Counted from the first letter of the stretch, positions 42,163 to 50,727 are shown. The stretch: DNA of 53,401 nt from an uncultured Prevotellaceae bacterium (GCA_946186575.1 CAMHNO010000017.1:1-53401), one strand, 5' to 3'. Made by a program: numbers and translations. Notes: generated by a model from the letters alone, not told the origin.

Positions 42163-43743
42163 CTAAAACTCGCTTGTGAAGTGGAACTTGATTTTGGGGA
42201 AGTCTTGCTGAGCCATTTGCAGCACATAGCCCGAGTCGGCCAGAAACACGTCGCGGCCTTCGGTGTCGACTGCCATGAACTGGTGCTTGCGGTGCTTGAA
42301 GGCCTGCAGGGCCTCGTCGTCGTCGCTCTCAATCCAGCATGCCTTGTACAGGCTGATGGGCTCCCAGCGGCACTGAGCGTTGTACTCGTGCAGCAGGCGA
42401 TACTGGATGACCTCAAACTGCAACTGCCCCACGGTGCCAACTATTTTGCGGTTGTTGAACTGGTTCACAAAGAGCTGCGCCACGCCCTCGTCCATGAGCT
42501 GGGCAATGCCCTTGTTGAGCTGCTTGGTCTTCATGGGGTCGCTGTTCTCGATGTACTTGAACATCTCGGGCGAGAAGCTGGGCAGGCCCTTGAAGTGGAG
42601 ATTCTCGCCCTCGGTCAGGGTGTCGCCTATCTTGAAGATGCTGCCACTGTCGGGCAGACCTATCACGTCGCCAGGAAATGCCTCGTCCACCACATCCTTG
42701 CGCTGCGCCATGAAGGCCGTGGGCGCGCTGAAGCGGTAACTCTTGCCGCTGCGCACGTGCAGATAGGTGGAGTTGCGGTGGAACACTCCAGAGCATATTT
42801 TCACAAACGCGATGCAGCTGCGGTGGTTGGGGTCCATGTTGGCTTGAATCTTGAACACGAAGCCTGTGAACTTCTCTTCGCTGGGCTCCACCACGCGCTC
42901 AATGGCCTGAACGGGCTTGGGCGAGGGTGCTATCTTGATGAAGCAGTCGAGCAGCTCCTTCACGCCAAAGGTGTTCAGCGCCGAGCCAAAGAACACCGGC
43001 GCCACCTGAGCGTCGAGGTAGTCCTGAGGGTCAAACTCGGGGTAGACGCCATCCACCAGCTCAATGTCGTCGCGCAGCTTCTGGGCATCGTCGGCGCCCA
43101 CTTGTCGGTCAATCTCGGGCGAGTTGATGTCGTCGATTTCCACGCGCTCGGTCACGTGCTGCTTGTCGGGCTTGAACAAGTCCAGGCTCTGCTCGTAGAT
43201 GTTGTAAACTCCCTTGAACTTCATGCCAATATTGATGGGCCAGGTGAGCGGCCGCACCGAGATTTTGAGCTCCTGCTCCAGCTCGTCGAGGATGTCGAAG
43301 GGGTCGCGTCCCTCGCGGTCGAGTTTGTTAACGAAGATGATTACCGGAGTGTTGCGCATGCGGCACACTTCCATGAGCTTGCGCGTCTGCGCCTCCACAC
43401 CTTTTGCCACGTCAACCACAATTATCACGCTGTCCACAGCGGTGAGGGTGCGGTAGGTGTCTTCGGCAAAGTCCTGGTGGCCGGGAGTGTCGAGGATGTT
43501 GATTTTATACCCATCGTAGTTGAAGCCCATCACCGATGTTGCCACCGATATGCCGCGCTGCTTCTCGATGTCCATCCAGTCGCTGGTGGCGGTTTTCTTT
43601 ATCTTGTTAGATTTCACAGCTCCTGCCACATGAATAGCGCCGCCAAAGAGCAGCAGCTTCTCGGTCAGGGTGGTCTTGCCCGCGTCGGGGTGCGAGATGA
43701 TGGCGAACGTGCGCCTCTTGGTTATTTCTTCGTTAAATGCCAC
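42163..43743 (-). CDS. prfC: Peptide chain release factor 3
   Basis: 526 residues, normal length. RF3 is the GTPase that recycles RF1/RF2 from the ribosome. The G domain shows [19 protein letters not shown] (G1), [12 protein letters not shown] (G2), DTPGHQDF (G3) and [12 protein letters not shown] (G4). The later blocks [20 protein letters not shown] and [16 protein letters not shown] are RF3-specific. The start is GTG at 43743. It follows rfbD on the same strand after about 80 bases; a weak TAAAGTTG near 43802 could be a promoter. Confidence 0.96.
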   Translation of the reverse strand: MAFNEEITKRRTFAIISHPDAGKTTLTEKLLLFGGAIHVAGAVKSNKIKKTATSDWMDIEKQRGISVATSVMGFNYDGYKINILDTPGHQDFAEDTYRTLTAVDSVIIVVDVAKGVEAQTRKLMEVCRMRNTPVIIFVNKLDREGRDPFDILDELEQELKISVRPLTWPINIGMKFKGVYNIYEQSLDLFKPDKQHVTERVEIDDINSPEIDRQVGADDAQKLRDDIELVDGVYPEFDPQDYLDAQVAPVFFGSALNTFGVKELLDCFIKIAPSPKPVQAIERVVEPSEEKFTGFVFKIQANMDPNHRSCIAFVKICSGVFHRNSTYLHVRSGKSYRFSAPTAFMAQRKDVVDEAFPGDVIGLPDSGSIFKIGDTLTEGENLHFKGLPSFSPEMFKYIENSDPMKTKQLNKGIAQLMDEGVAQLFVNQFNNRKIVGTVGQLQFEVIQYRLLHEYNAQCRWEPISLYKACWIESDDDEALQAFKHRKHQFMAVDTEGRDVFLADSGYVLQMAQQDFPKIKFHFTSEF

Positions 43744-43824
43744 TGTAGTAATTTTGTTTTTTTATGTTTTGTTGTGCCATGCGATGGCATTGCAACACGT
43801 GCAACTTTAGTTATTGATTGTCAG

Positions 43825-44691
43825 TTAGTCAGTTAATGTGCTGATACACTGGGCCAGGCTTTCTTCCCAGTGAGGGATTTCGATGCCTAAGGTGCGCTTG
43901 ATTTTGCTCTTGTCGAGCACGCTGTAGTGTGGGCGGCGGGCGGGAGTGGGGTAGTCCTCGGTCATGCAGGGCAGCACGTGGCATGTGGTGATGCCGGCAA
44001 GCCTATGGATGGCAAGAGTGAAGTCATACCACGAGATGGCGCCCTCGTTGCTGAAGTGGTAGATGCCCTGATGCCACTGCTCGCAGTCGATGAAGGTCTT
44101 GATCACGCTCGCCAGGTCGAGGGCGCAAGTGGGGGTGCCCACCTGGTCGCACACCACGCGCAGCTGCTCCTTCTCGCGTCCTAACTTGAGCATGGTCTTG
44201 ACAAAGTTCTTGCCGTGGGGCGAGTAGAGCCATGCGGTGCGCACTATGATGCTCTCGGGGGCAACGTCAATCACGTGCCGCTCGCCATCGAGCTTGGTGC
44301 GGCCGTAGACCGAAGCCGGGCACACCGGGTCGTCCTCGCGATAAGGGCGGCAGCCGGTGCCGTCGAACACATAGTCGGTGCTTATGTGAATGAGCCGCGC
44401 GCCGTGCTTGTGGGCGGCCTGTGCGAGCAGGGTGGGTGCCTCCACGTTGAGGCGTGTGCACAGTTCCACGTTGCTCTCGGCGGCATCCACGGCGGTGAAG
44501 GCTGCGCAGTTCACTATGTAATCAACCTTGTTGCTCGTCAGGCAGTTGTCGATGGCCTGGGCATTGGTGATGTCGAGCTCGTCGACGTCGGTGTAGATTG
44601 CTGTCACAAATTGGTCGCTGTCGAGCACCGTTCTCATCTCGCGTCCCAGTTGGCCATTGGCGCCAGCCACAAGTATTGTTTTTTTCTCCAT
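43825..44691 (-). CDS. rfbD: dTDP-4-dehydrorhamnose reductase
   Basis: 288 residues of the extended SDR fold. The NAD(P)-binding motif is LVAGANGQLGREM; the catalytic Tyr-Lys pair lies in ASVYGRTKLDGE, preceded by HISTDYVFDG. The enzyme makes the last step to dTDP-L-rhamnose for surface polysaccharides. rfbA, rfbB and rfbC are not in the window. It starts 9 bases after the DUF4924 gene, in the same transcript. Confidence 0.93.
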   Translation of the reverse strand: MEKKTILVAGANGQLGREMRTVLDSDQFVTAIYTDVDELDITNAQAIDNCLTSNKVDYIVNCAAFTAVDAAESNVELCTRLNVEAPTLLAQAAHKHGARLIHISTDYVFDGTGCRPYREDDPVCPASVYGRTKLDGERHVIDVAPESIIVRTAWLYSPHGKNFVKTMLKLGREKEQLRVVCDQVGTPTCALDLASVIKTFIDCEQWHQGIYHFSNEGAISWYDFTLAIHRLAGITTCHVLPCMTEDYPTPARRPHYSVLDKSKIKRTLGIEIPHWEESLAQCISTLTD

Positions 44692-44700
44692 TATCTTTGT

Positions 44701-45258
44701 TTATTGAATGTCGTCGTCAAAGATGGGTTTCTCCTCGTTTTTCTTGTAATAGGCGGCAAGGGTGCCTATGAAGTGCGAAATCTGGTCGATGGCCACTTGT
44801 GTGTCCTTGCTCACCTGCTTGCCTTGCAGCTTGAGCAGCAGAGTGCCGTAGAGGGCGTTGAAGCAGGTCTCAAGCTCGCCACACTGCTCGCCCTGCTGGG
44901 CCTTGGCTCGCAGCTCCACGATGAAGGGCAGCGTCTTGTAGAACTCGGCGCCATAGTCAGGGTGCTTCGGGCTCTTCAGCAGCTCGTTGTGCAGGTCGCT
45001 CAGGCGAATGAGCACGTTTTTGTTGATTTGCAGGTGTCCACCTTGCTGCTTGCCCTCGTGCCGCATCATCATGATGAGGCCTTCCCACCAGTCGGTGATT
45101 TGCTTGCGTGTGTCGTCGTCCACATCGTAGTGGTCGATCACTGCCGCCTTAATCTTGTCGATGTCGAGGTTGCAGGCGCGCATTATGTCCTCCACCTGCC
45201 ACATGTAGAGCAGGTATTCGGCAATGTTCTCTTTGCGTTTGGCTTGTGAAATAATCAT
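44701..45258 (-). CDS. DUF4924 family protein
   Basis: 185 residues, mostly helical and charged, no signal peptide. The start SQAKRKENIAEYLLYMWQVE and LQINKNVLIRLSDLHNELL, FNALYGTLLLKLQGK blocks match DUF4924, a Bacteroidota-only family of unknown function. It lies between a Crp/Fnr-type regulator gene (21 bases upstream) and rfbD (9 bases downstream), so all three are probably cotranscribed. I recall a similar gene order in other Bacteroidales, which would suggest a conserved functional link, but cannot check it. Confidence 0.82.
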   Translation of the reverse strand: MIISQAKRKENIAEYLLYMWQVEDIMRACNLDIDKIKAAVIDHYDVDDDTRKQITDWWEGLIMMMRHEGKQQGGHLQINKNVLIRLSDLHNELLKSPKHPDYGAEFYKTLPFIVELRAKAQQGEQCGELETCFNALYGTLLLKLQGKQVSKDTQVAIDQISHFIGTLAAYYKKNEEKPIFDDDIQ

Positions 45259-45279
45259 TAGGCGATGAGGTTGTTCAAT

Positions 45280-45981
45280 TTATCCGAATTTGCTGATTTG
45301 ACGCAGTTTTGCCTCGTCCACTATCTTGATGCGGCGGCCGTCGACGGTGATGATGCGCTCCTGGGCAAAGGCCGAGAGGGTGCGTATGGCGTTGCTCGTG
45401 GTCATGTTCGACAGGTTGGCCACATCCTCGCGTGCCATGTAAATCTTGAGCGTCTTGCCGTCGTCTTCAAAGCCGTAGTTGTCGATGAGCAGTATCAGTG
45501 CCTCGGCAAGGCGGCCGCGAATGTGCTTCTGCGTCAGGGTCACTATCTTGGTGTCGCTGCCGCCCAGGTTCTTCGACAGCTCGTGAATGAAGAACCATGC
45601 CAGCTCGCGGTTGTCGTCGATGATTTCCTTGACCAGCGCCATGGGCAGAGTGCCTACCGCCGATGGCTCAAAGGCGCTCGCGCTCGACACGTAGGGCTCG
45701 CTGGCAAAATAGGCACGGTAGCCAAAGTACTGAATGGGGCGATAGAGCCGCAATATTTGCTGCCTGCCGCCAATGCCATCCTTATATAGCTTGACCTTGC
45801 CTTTCAAGAGGCACCACAAGTACACCGGGTCGTCTTTCTCGGCATATATTATCTGGTTCTTCTTGAAATTATGAACCTCAAAATTGTCGGTAACAAGTCG
45901 CTTTTCCTCGGCGTTGAGCAGGCTCCATATTGCCGCCAAGTCCTCGCTAACCACCTTTTCAAGAGTGCTTTTAATGCTCAT
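45280..45981 (-). CDS. Crp/Fnr family transcription regulator
   Basis: 233 residues. The N-terminal cyclic-nucleotide-binding-type beta roll (about 20-120: FKKNQIIYAEKDDPVYLWCL, LLKGKVKLYKDG) and a C-terminal winged helix (MAREDVANLSNMTTSNAIRT, ERIITVDGRRIKIVD) are clear. There is no four-Cys iron-sulfur cluster pattern as in Fnr. The ligand is unknown; many Bacteroidota members respond to redox or no small ligand. It leads the unit with DUF4924 and rfbD from a well-formed promoter at 46010-46017. Confidence 0.92.
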   Translation of the reverse strand: MSIKSTLEKVVSEDLAAIWSLLNAEEKRLVTDNFEVHNFKKNQIIYAEKDDPVYLWCLLKGKVKLYKDGIGGRQQILRLYRPIQYFGYRAYFASEPYVSSASAFEPSAVGTLPMALVKEIIDDNRELAWFFIHELSKNLGGSDTKIVTLTQKHIRGRLAEALILLIDNYGFEDDGKTLKIYMAREDVANLSNMTTSNAIRTLSAFAQERIITVDGRRIKIVDEAKLRQISKFG

Positions 45982-46009
45982 GTGCTATAAAATTATGCTT
46001 TAGAACATG

Positions 46010-46017
46010 CAAAATTA
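46010..46017 (-). promoter_or_regulatory. Promoter of the Crp/Fnr-DUF4924-rfbD unit
   Basis: The minus strand reads TAATTTTG, with TTTG 19 bases upstream. Confidence 0.7.
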
Positions 46018-46133
46018 GCACTTTTATGTCACACCACAAAATTTAATAACCCTTTTTGCCCAACTTCACGTGTCATTGCTGTCTAAAAATCAAACACATG
46101 ATGCGTTTTGGCCGCGCCTCGGGTCACCGTGGC

Positions 46134-46170
46134 CTGTAGCGACAGAGCATGCTCTGTCTGGCACCGCACG
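46134..46170 (+). repeat. Palindromic intergenic repeat, copy 1
   Basis: CTGTAGC precedes an 18-base perfect palindrome GACAGAGCATGCTCTGTC (46141-46158), followed by TGGC and ACCGCACG. A near copy in the same orientation lies at 48481-48521, so the pair brackets the FGE-type gene. Confidence 0.65.
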
Positions 46171-46231
46171 AAATTTAGGTGGTGATTGCGTGATTTTTTT
46201 GTGGAATTTTTTCTAATACGAGAAGATTTAT

Positions 46232-46239
46232 TAATTTTG
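46232..46239 (+). promoter_or_regulatory. Promoter -7 element of the FGE-type gene
   Basis: TAATTTTG, 21 bases before the ATG at 46261. Confidence 0.55.
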
Positions 46240-46260
46240 CTAACTTTAAAAGGTAATATT

Positions 46261-48348
46261 ATGAGAATATCTCTTAAAATCAAAGCATTAATAGCGATGA
46301 CGGTTGTACTGGCTCTGTGGCCGGCAGCAGCCGTAGCGCAGACTTGGGAGCAGTGGAACCACATCGACTCGGTGAAACAGCATGCCGAGCAGCTCTACAA
46401 CATTGCGCAGTACTACTACAATGAAAATGTGGCTCCAGTGCAGCGAGAATTCAATGCCATCCCCGACGACGTGAGCCCCGAGAAGCTGCAGAGCATGAAG
46501 CAGCAGCTTGCTGCCGACAGGCTACAGCTGCAGCAGCTGACCGACGCCTACAACAAGAACAACCAGCAGCTCACCGAGCATGTCACGGCGCTACTCAGCT
46601 CGCGGTGCAACCCGCAGGCAATAGCCGTGGTCAAGGACTACGACGAGCCCTCGCTCAGGTCAAGCATAGCCCTGCTCAACGGCTATGAGAGCTACTGCCA
46701 GGGTCTCAAGGCTCCGTTGCTTGCCGTCAAGGGTGTGCTTGAGCGTGGCGGCTGGCGCAAGCTCGACGAGAACAGTGCGGCACTGCAGGCCTTTGACAAG
46801 GCGTGGGACAATGCCCCCTACGTCAACTTCCTTGCCAGCACCAGTGGCAGCGGCATCCCCTTCCTTGACGACTGTGTGCAGCAAGTGATAGCACTGCGGT
46901 TCCAGGGCTTTGACAACTGCCGCTCCCAGCTCGAGCAGCTGCTTGAGCGGCTCACTCCGCTCAGCACTGCCAGCCCGGCCGATGTGGGTGCCACAGTAGC
47001 GCAGCAGAGGTCCAACTCCAACCGCATGGCATTGCTCAGGCGCAGCATCAACGACATCGAGGCTCAGCTGGGCACCATCAGCGACATCAACGCGCAGTAC
47101 AACGAACTTGGTCAGCAGCGCTATGAGGTGGTGGAGCGCTGGTACGACAGGCGTGAGGACCTCGACAAGGTGCTCATTGCAGCCGCGCGCTACTGCCTGT
47201 CGTACCCCTGCGACAGTGTGGGCGCCTACAAGTGGATGGCAGCCCAGGTAAGGCCCATGCTCGACAGCGTGTTTCACAAGAGCTATCGTGCACAGCGCGA
47301 CCGCTATTTGGTGCTGCTTGCCGACTATGACCGCCACACCACCCAGCTTGGGAGCTTCCTCAAGAAGACGCTGCTCTACACCAAGACCGGCAGCATCACT
47401 GCCGAGACAAGGAACATGATAACCACGTCGCTCCAGTCGCTTGACTATTACCAGAACTACTACTCGCGCCGCAACGAGGCCAAGCCGGTGTCGAGCCCCT
47501 ATCTCGATGGCATCATAGCTGGTTTTGAGCAGATGCTCGCCTCGGGTTTTGCGGGCGGCAAGGACCAGATACAAACCTTGAGCGAGAATCTGCGCGGCGA
47601 TTACTCCTACTATGTGAAACTCGAGGAGGATGCTGAGGACAGGAAATGGCTTAAAAAAAATGAGACCTTTAAGGTGAAGGGCGTTACATTCACTATGATA
47701 GCAGTTCGTGGCGGCACATTCACGATGGGAGCCACGCCCGAGCAGGGCGGCGATGCTGATAGCGACGAGAAGCCTGTTCACCGTGTTACCCTGTCGTCAT
47801 TCATGATAGGTCAGACCGAGGTCACTCAGGAGCTGTGGCAGGCGGTGATGGGCAATAATCCGAGCAATTTCAAGGGCGCCAAGCTTCCAGTGAAGGAAGT
47901 GTCGTGGGACGACTGCCAGGAGTTTATCAAGAAGCTGAACGCGCTCACGGGCAAGCGGTTCCGCCTGCCAACCGAGGCCGAGTGGGAGTATGCCGCGCGC
48001 GGTGGCGTCAAGAGCCAGGGCTACAAGTACTCTGGCAGCGACAACCTCGACGACGTGGCGTGGTATGGTGACAACAGCGGCAGCAAGACCCACGCAGTTG
48101 CCACCAAGCGCCCCAACGAGCTCGGCCTCTACGACATGAGCGGCAACGTGAAGGAGTGGTGTCAGGACTGGTATGGAGATTACAGCAGCAGCGCTCAGAC
48201 CAACCCACAAGGCCCTACATCGGGCTATTACCGCGTGATTCGTGGTGGCGGCTGGGGCGTCGACGCCAGGTACTGTCACGTGGCGGATCGCGGCAGGAAC
48301 TTCGCTGGCGACCGCAACGGCAGCCTGGGATTCCGCTTGGCCCTTTAG
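46261..48348 (+). CDS. Exported coiled-coil protein with C-terminal FGE-sulfatase (SUMF1) domain
   Basis: 695 residues. The signal peptide ends AAAVAQ at about 27. Residues about 30-470 are helical, rich in Gln, Leu and Arg, and likely coiled coil. From about 477 there is a formylglycine-generating-enzyme/SUMF1 fold: VRGGTFTMGATPEQ, SSFMIGQTEVTQELWQAVMG, FRLPTEAEWEYAARGG, GLYDMSGNVKEWCQDWYG, RVIRGGGWG and the end GSLGFRLAL. The copper-binding Cys pair of true FGE is not evident, so binding rather than sulfatase activation is likely. The last about 40 residues sit where diversity-generating retroelements mutate related proteins. ATG 46261 is chosen for the signal peptide and promoter; the longer frame starts at 46186. 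Confidence 0.87.
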   Translation: MRISLKIKALIAMTVVLALWPAAAVAQTWEQWNHIDSVKQHAEQLYNIAQYYYNENVAPVQREFNAIPDDVSPEKLQSMKQQLAADRLQLQQLTDAYNKNNQQLTEHVTALLSSRCNPQAIAVVKDYDEPSLRSSIALLNGYESYCQGLKAPLLAVKGVLERGGWRKLDENSAALQAFDKAWDNAPYVNFLASTSGSGIPFLDDCVQQVIALRFQGFDNCRSQLEQLLERLTPLSTASPADVGATVAQQRSNSNRMALLRRSINDIEAQLGTISDINAQYNELGQQRYEVVERWYDRREDLDKVLIAAARYCLSYPCDSVGAYKWMAAQVRPMLDSVFHKSYRAQRDRYLVLLADYDRHTTQLGSFLKKTLLYTKTGSITAETRNMITTSLQSLDYYQNYYSRRNEAKPVSSPYLDGIIAGFEQMLASGFAGGKDQIQTLSENLRGDYSYYVKLEEDAEDRKWLKKNETFKVKGVTFTMIAVRGGTFTMGATPEQGGDADSDEKPVHRVTLSSFMIGQTEVTQELWQAVMGNNPSNFKGAKLPVKEVSWDDCQEFIKKLNALTGKRFRLPTEAEWEYAARGGVKSQGYKYSGSDNLDDVAWYGDNSGSKTHAVATKRPNELGLYDMSGNVKEWCQDWYGDYSSSAQTNPQGPTSGYYRVIRGGGWGVDARYCHVADRGRNFAGDRNGSLGFRLAL

Positions 48349-48369
48349 TTTCCCTCTTCTTAGCGAGCC

Positions 48370-48433
48370 AGTGATTTTTTGCCTGAAAAAGCGAGGTGCG
48401 CCAGCCCGAGCTCAAAAGAGGCAAAAAATCACT
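48370..48433. repeat. 15-base perfect inverted repeat
   Basis: AGTGATTTTTTGCCT (48370-48384) and AGGCAAAAAATCACT (48419-48433) with a 34-base loop. It begins 22 bases past the stop of the FGE-type gene; lacking a clean T-run after the stem it is not a classic terminator, though it may protect the 3' end. Confidence 0.65.
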
Positions 48434-48480
48434 ACCCTCAAAGGGACGGCATTCTTTTGAGGACATTGAGCATCGTCTTG

Positions 48481-48521
48481 CTGTAGGGACAGAGCAGCTC
48501 TGTCCAGCCTCGCGCCGCACG
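48481..48521 (+). repeat. Palindromic intergenic repeat, copy 2
   Basis: CTGTAG, then GGACAGAGC-A-GCTCTGTCC (48487-48505), then CAGCC and a CCGCACG end. It is the direct-repeat partner of 46134-46170. Confidence 0.65.
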
Positions 48522-48577
48522 GCCCGCAAGAACGGTCATCGTGGTGGGTGTTGCAAAACTGCGGAATCCAATGAAAA

Positions 48578-48602
48578 CACCTCCTCTAAGTTAGAGGAGG
48601 TG
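48578..48602. repeat. 25-base palindrome in the repeat-rich spacer
   Basis: CACCTCCTCTAA and TTAGAGGAGGTG flank a single central G, giving 12 perfect complementary pairs. It is followed by CCCTGCGGCTCTAAAATTTTT, which recurs nearly unchanged at 48934. Confidence 0.6.
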
Positions 48603-48653
48603 CCCTGCGGCTCTAAAATTTTTAGGAGTAACATGAGACCAACGCTCTTGTTT

Positions 48654-48742
48654 CTCTTGTACATCATGTCTTTTTTAGACGCTCCCTCTCCCCCTTTATC
48701 CCCCTCTCGGGCAGAGGGGGAACCCACAGGAGGAACAGGATT
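48654..48742 (+). repeat. Long direct repeat, copy A
   Basis: Starts CTCTTGTACATCATGTC and runs through a T-run, AGACGCTCCCT, a hairpin CCCCCTCT/AGAGGGGG and AACCCACAGGAG. Copy B starts 118 bases later with very few differences. A 19-base lead-in (GAGACCAACGCTCTTGTTT) at 48635 also recurs after copy B. Confidence 0.7.
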
Positions 48743-48771
48743 TTTTGCGACTTGTGCTTGCGCTCCTGTCA

Positions 48772-48883
48772 CTCTTGTACATCATGTCTTTTTTTAGACG
48801 CTCCCTTTCCCCCTTTATCCCCCTCTCGGGCAGAGGGGGAACCCACAGGAGAAACAGGAGACCAACGCTCTTGTTTCTCTTGT
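48772..48883 (+). repeat. Long direct repeat, copy B, with a partial third copy
   Basis: Copy B matches copy A over about 85 bases, including the CCCCCTCT/AGAGGGGG hairpin. It is followed by the lead-in GAGACCAACGCTCTTGTTT (48858-48876) and the first bases of a third copy (CTCTTGTACTTCATGTCT from 48877). The arrangement indicates tandem growth and later decay of a unit of roughly 105-118 bases. Confidence 0.65.
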
Positions 48884-48904
48884 ACTTCATGTCTATGATT
48901 TTTA

Positions 48905-48944
48905 CCACTCCTGGCGGAGTGGAAATTAAAGAGCCTGCGGCTCT
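48905..48944. repeat. Two short-loop hairpins in series
   Basis: CCACTCC-TGGC-GGAGTGG (48905-48922) and AGAGCC-TGC-GGCTCT (48930-48944), spaced by AAATTAA and followed by AAAATTTTTG. Confidence 0.55.
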
Positions 48945-48999
48945 AAAATTTTTGTTTTAAAATTTTCCTCGACGATGTCGATAGAATCATCTTTCACAC

Positions 49000-49084
49000 A
49001 AGAGTCACCCAATTTTTAGCGCGAAGCGCTTGCCCAATTTTAGTGCGCAGCACTTTAATTTTGCCCGCAGGGCGCATGACTCTT
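49000..49084. repeat. 85-base multi-hairpin element with closing stem
   Basis: AAGAGTCA (49000-49007) pairs with TGACTCTT (49077-49084). Inside are three triloop hairpins: AGCGC-GAA-GCGCT (49018-49030), AGTGC-GCA-GCACT (49042-49054) and GCCC-GCA-GGGC (49063-49073). The first two spacers share CCCAATTTT and the third holds AATTTT. It ends about 58 bases before the gltX -7 box. No open frame and no tRNA-like sequence. Confidence 0.6.
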
Positions 49085-49142
49085 CATTCTAAAAACAGGA
49101 AAAAACCTGATGGGTGATAAGTGATAACTAAAAAGTATTTCG

Positions 49143-49150
49143 TAACTTTG
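49143..49150 (+). promoter_or_regulatory. Promoter -7 element of the gltX unit
   Basis: TAACTTTG, 39 bases before the gltX ATG. Confidence 0.65.
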
Positions 49151-49189
49151 CACTCGATTTTTGAAAACTATTAAAACACACTACTTATA

Positions 49190-50725
49190 ATGGACAAGAA
49201 AGTAAGGGTACGCTTTGCCCCATCACCCACTGGACCGCTGCACATTGGCGGTGTGAGAACAGCACTCTACAACTACCTCTTTGCCCGCCAGCATGGCGGC
49301 ACAATGATACTGCGCATCGAGGACACCGACAGCACACGCTTTGTGCCCGGAGCCGAGGACTATATCAACGAGGCCTTGGCATGGTTGGGCATCGGCATTG
49401 ACGAGGGTGTGCGCGAGGGCGGCAACTATGGCCCTTACAAGCAGAGCGAGCGTCGCGACATCTATCGCAAGTATGTGAAGCAACTGCTCGACGATGGCCG
49501 CGCCTACATAGCCTTCGACACCCCCGAGGAGCTCGACGCCAAGCGCAAGGAAATCGCTAATTTCCAGTACGATGCCAAGACTCGTGGCATGATGCGCAAC
49601 TCGCTAACCATGAGCAAGGAAGAAGTTGACAAGCTCATTGCCGACGGCGAGAAATATGTGGTGCGCATTCTCATTGAGCCTAATCGTGAGGTTAAGGTCA
49701 ACGACCTGATTCGTGGCGAGGTCACTGTCAACAGCTCGGTGGTGGACGATAAGGTGCTCTACAAGAGTGCCGACGACCTGCCCACCTACCACTTGGCAAA
49801 CATCGTAGATGACCACCTGATGGAGGTGTCGCACGTGATTCGTGGCGAGGAGTGGCTGCCCAGTGCTCCGCTGCATGTGCTGCTCTATGAGGCACTTGGC
49901 TGGAAGGATGAGATGCCACAGTTTGTGCACCTGCCACTGCTGCTCAAGCCCGACGGCAAGGGCAAGCTCAGCAAGCGCGACGGCGACCGCTTGGGCTTCC
50001 CCGTGTTTCCGCTCGAATGGCACGACCCCAAGAGCGGCGAGGTGAGCAGCGGCTACCGCGAGCGCGGCTATCTGCCCCAGGCAGTGGTCAACTTCTTGGC
50101 GCTGCTTGGCTGGAACCCCGGCGACGACCGCGAGATGTTCTCGATGGACGACCTCATCAGGGAGTTCTCGTTTGACCACTGCTCGAAGAAGGGCGCCAAG
50201 TTCGACTTCGAGAAGGGCAAGTGGTTCAACCACGAGTACCTTATCAATATGGACGATGCTGCTCTTGCCCAGCTTTTCAAGCCCGAGCTCGCCGGGCATG
50301 GCGTCGATGCCTCACAATTCAGCGACGACTACATCACCCGCGCTGTAGGCATGATCAAGAGCCGCATCAGCTTTGTGGGCGACATTTGGGACAACGCCAA
50401 GTTCTTCTTTGTGCCACCTACAGAGTACGCTCCCAAGGATATCAAGAAGCGCTGGAAGGACGATACTCCCGCGACCATGCGCCGCCTCATCGAGGTTATC
50501 AAGGGCCTTGACAACATGACCAGTGCCCACGCCGAGGAAGTGGTGCTTGGCTGGATTAAGGACAACGAGCTGCACATGGGCAACGTGATGAACGCCTTCC
50601 GCCTCACCGTGGTGGGCGAGTGCAAAGGTCCTCACATGTTCGACATCGCCGAGCTAATGGGCAAGGACGAGATAATTGCCCGCATAGAGCGCGGTATCGA
50701 GAATATCAAACCAGTAACAGAGTAA
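49190..50725 (+). CDS. gltX: Glutamyl-tRNA synthetase
   Basis: 511 residues of class I aminoacyl-tRNA synthetase. The HIGH-type motif is in [20 protein letters not shown], the KMSKS-type motif in [25 protein letters not shown] and [20 protein letters not shown] fit as well. The enzyme charges tRNA-Glu, and in organisms without GlnRS also tRNA-Gln. An outer-membrane protein gene begins 2 bases after its stop, and waaA follows, so the transcript links translation and envelope genes. Confidence 0.97.
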   Translation: MDKKVRVRFAPSPTGPLHIGGVRTALYNYLFARQHGGTMILRIEDTDSTRFVPGAEDYINEALAWLGIGIDEGVREGGNYGPYKQSERRDIYRKYVKQLLDDGRAYIAFDTPEELDAKRKEIANFQYDAKTRGMMRNSLTMSKEEVDKLIADGEKYVVRILIEPNREVKVNDLIRGEVTVNSSVVDDKVLYKSADDLPTYHLANIVDDHLMEVSHVIRGEEWLPSAPLHVLLYEALGWKDEMPQFVHLPLLLKPDGKGKLSKRDGDRLGFPVFPLEWHDPKSGEVSSGYRERGYLPQAVVNFLALLGWNPGDDREMFSMDDLIREFSFDHCSKKGAKFDFEKGKWFNHEYLINMDDAALAQLFKPELAGHGVDASQFSDDYITRAVGMIKSRISFVGDIWDNAKFFFVPPTEYAPKDIKKRWKDDTPATMRRLIEVIKGLDNMTSAHAEEVVLGWIKDNELHMGNVMNAFRLTVVGECKGPHMFDIAELMGKDEIIARIERGIENIKPVTE

Positions 50726-50727
50726 TC

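Larger units (their letters stand above)
48349..49189. other. 840-base repeat-rich spacer without a gene
   Basis: No credible gene is present; open frames here consist of repeat sequence. The contents are, in order: a 15-base inverted repeat, a second copy of the bracketing palindrome, a 25-base palindrome, two near-identical long direct repeats plus a third partial copy, two more hairpins, an 85-base multi-hairpin element, and the gltX promoter. Hairpins are separated by spacers rich in AAATT. The sub-elements are listed separately. Confidence 0.7.

Noticed and set aside
42181-43836. Long open frame (about 550 codons) on the plus strand opposite prfC
   Set aside because: It is the antisense of a well-defined RF3 gene; its composition (many His, Val, Leu, Ala) is that of a mirrored GC-rich gene, with no recognisable domain.
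46261-48348. Complete diversity-generating retroelement
   Set aside because: No reverse transcriptase, accessory gene or template repeat lies within the window; only a possible target is present.
48635-48883. CRISPR array
   Set aside because: The repeats are about 90 bases long with only two full copies and one partial copy, and there are no regular short spacers or cas genes.
48396-48960. Several short open frames in the repeat-rich spacer
   Set aside because: They are made of the direct repeats and hairpins, differ in frame between repeat copies, and have no start-site features.
49000-49084. tRNA-like gene
   Set aside because: The outer stem and three hairpins recall a cloverleaf, but stems are too short, loops have only three bases, and there is no T-loop or anticodon loop sequence.
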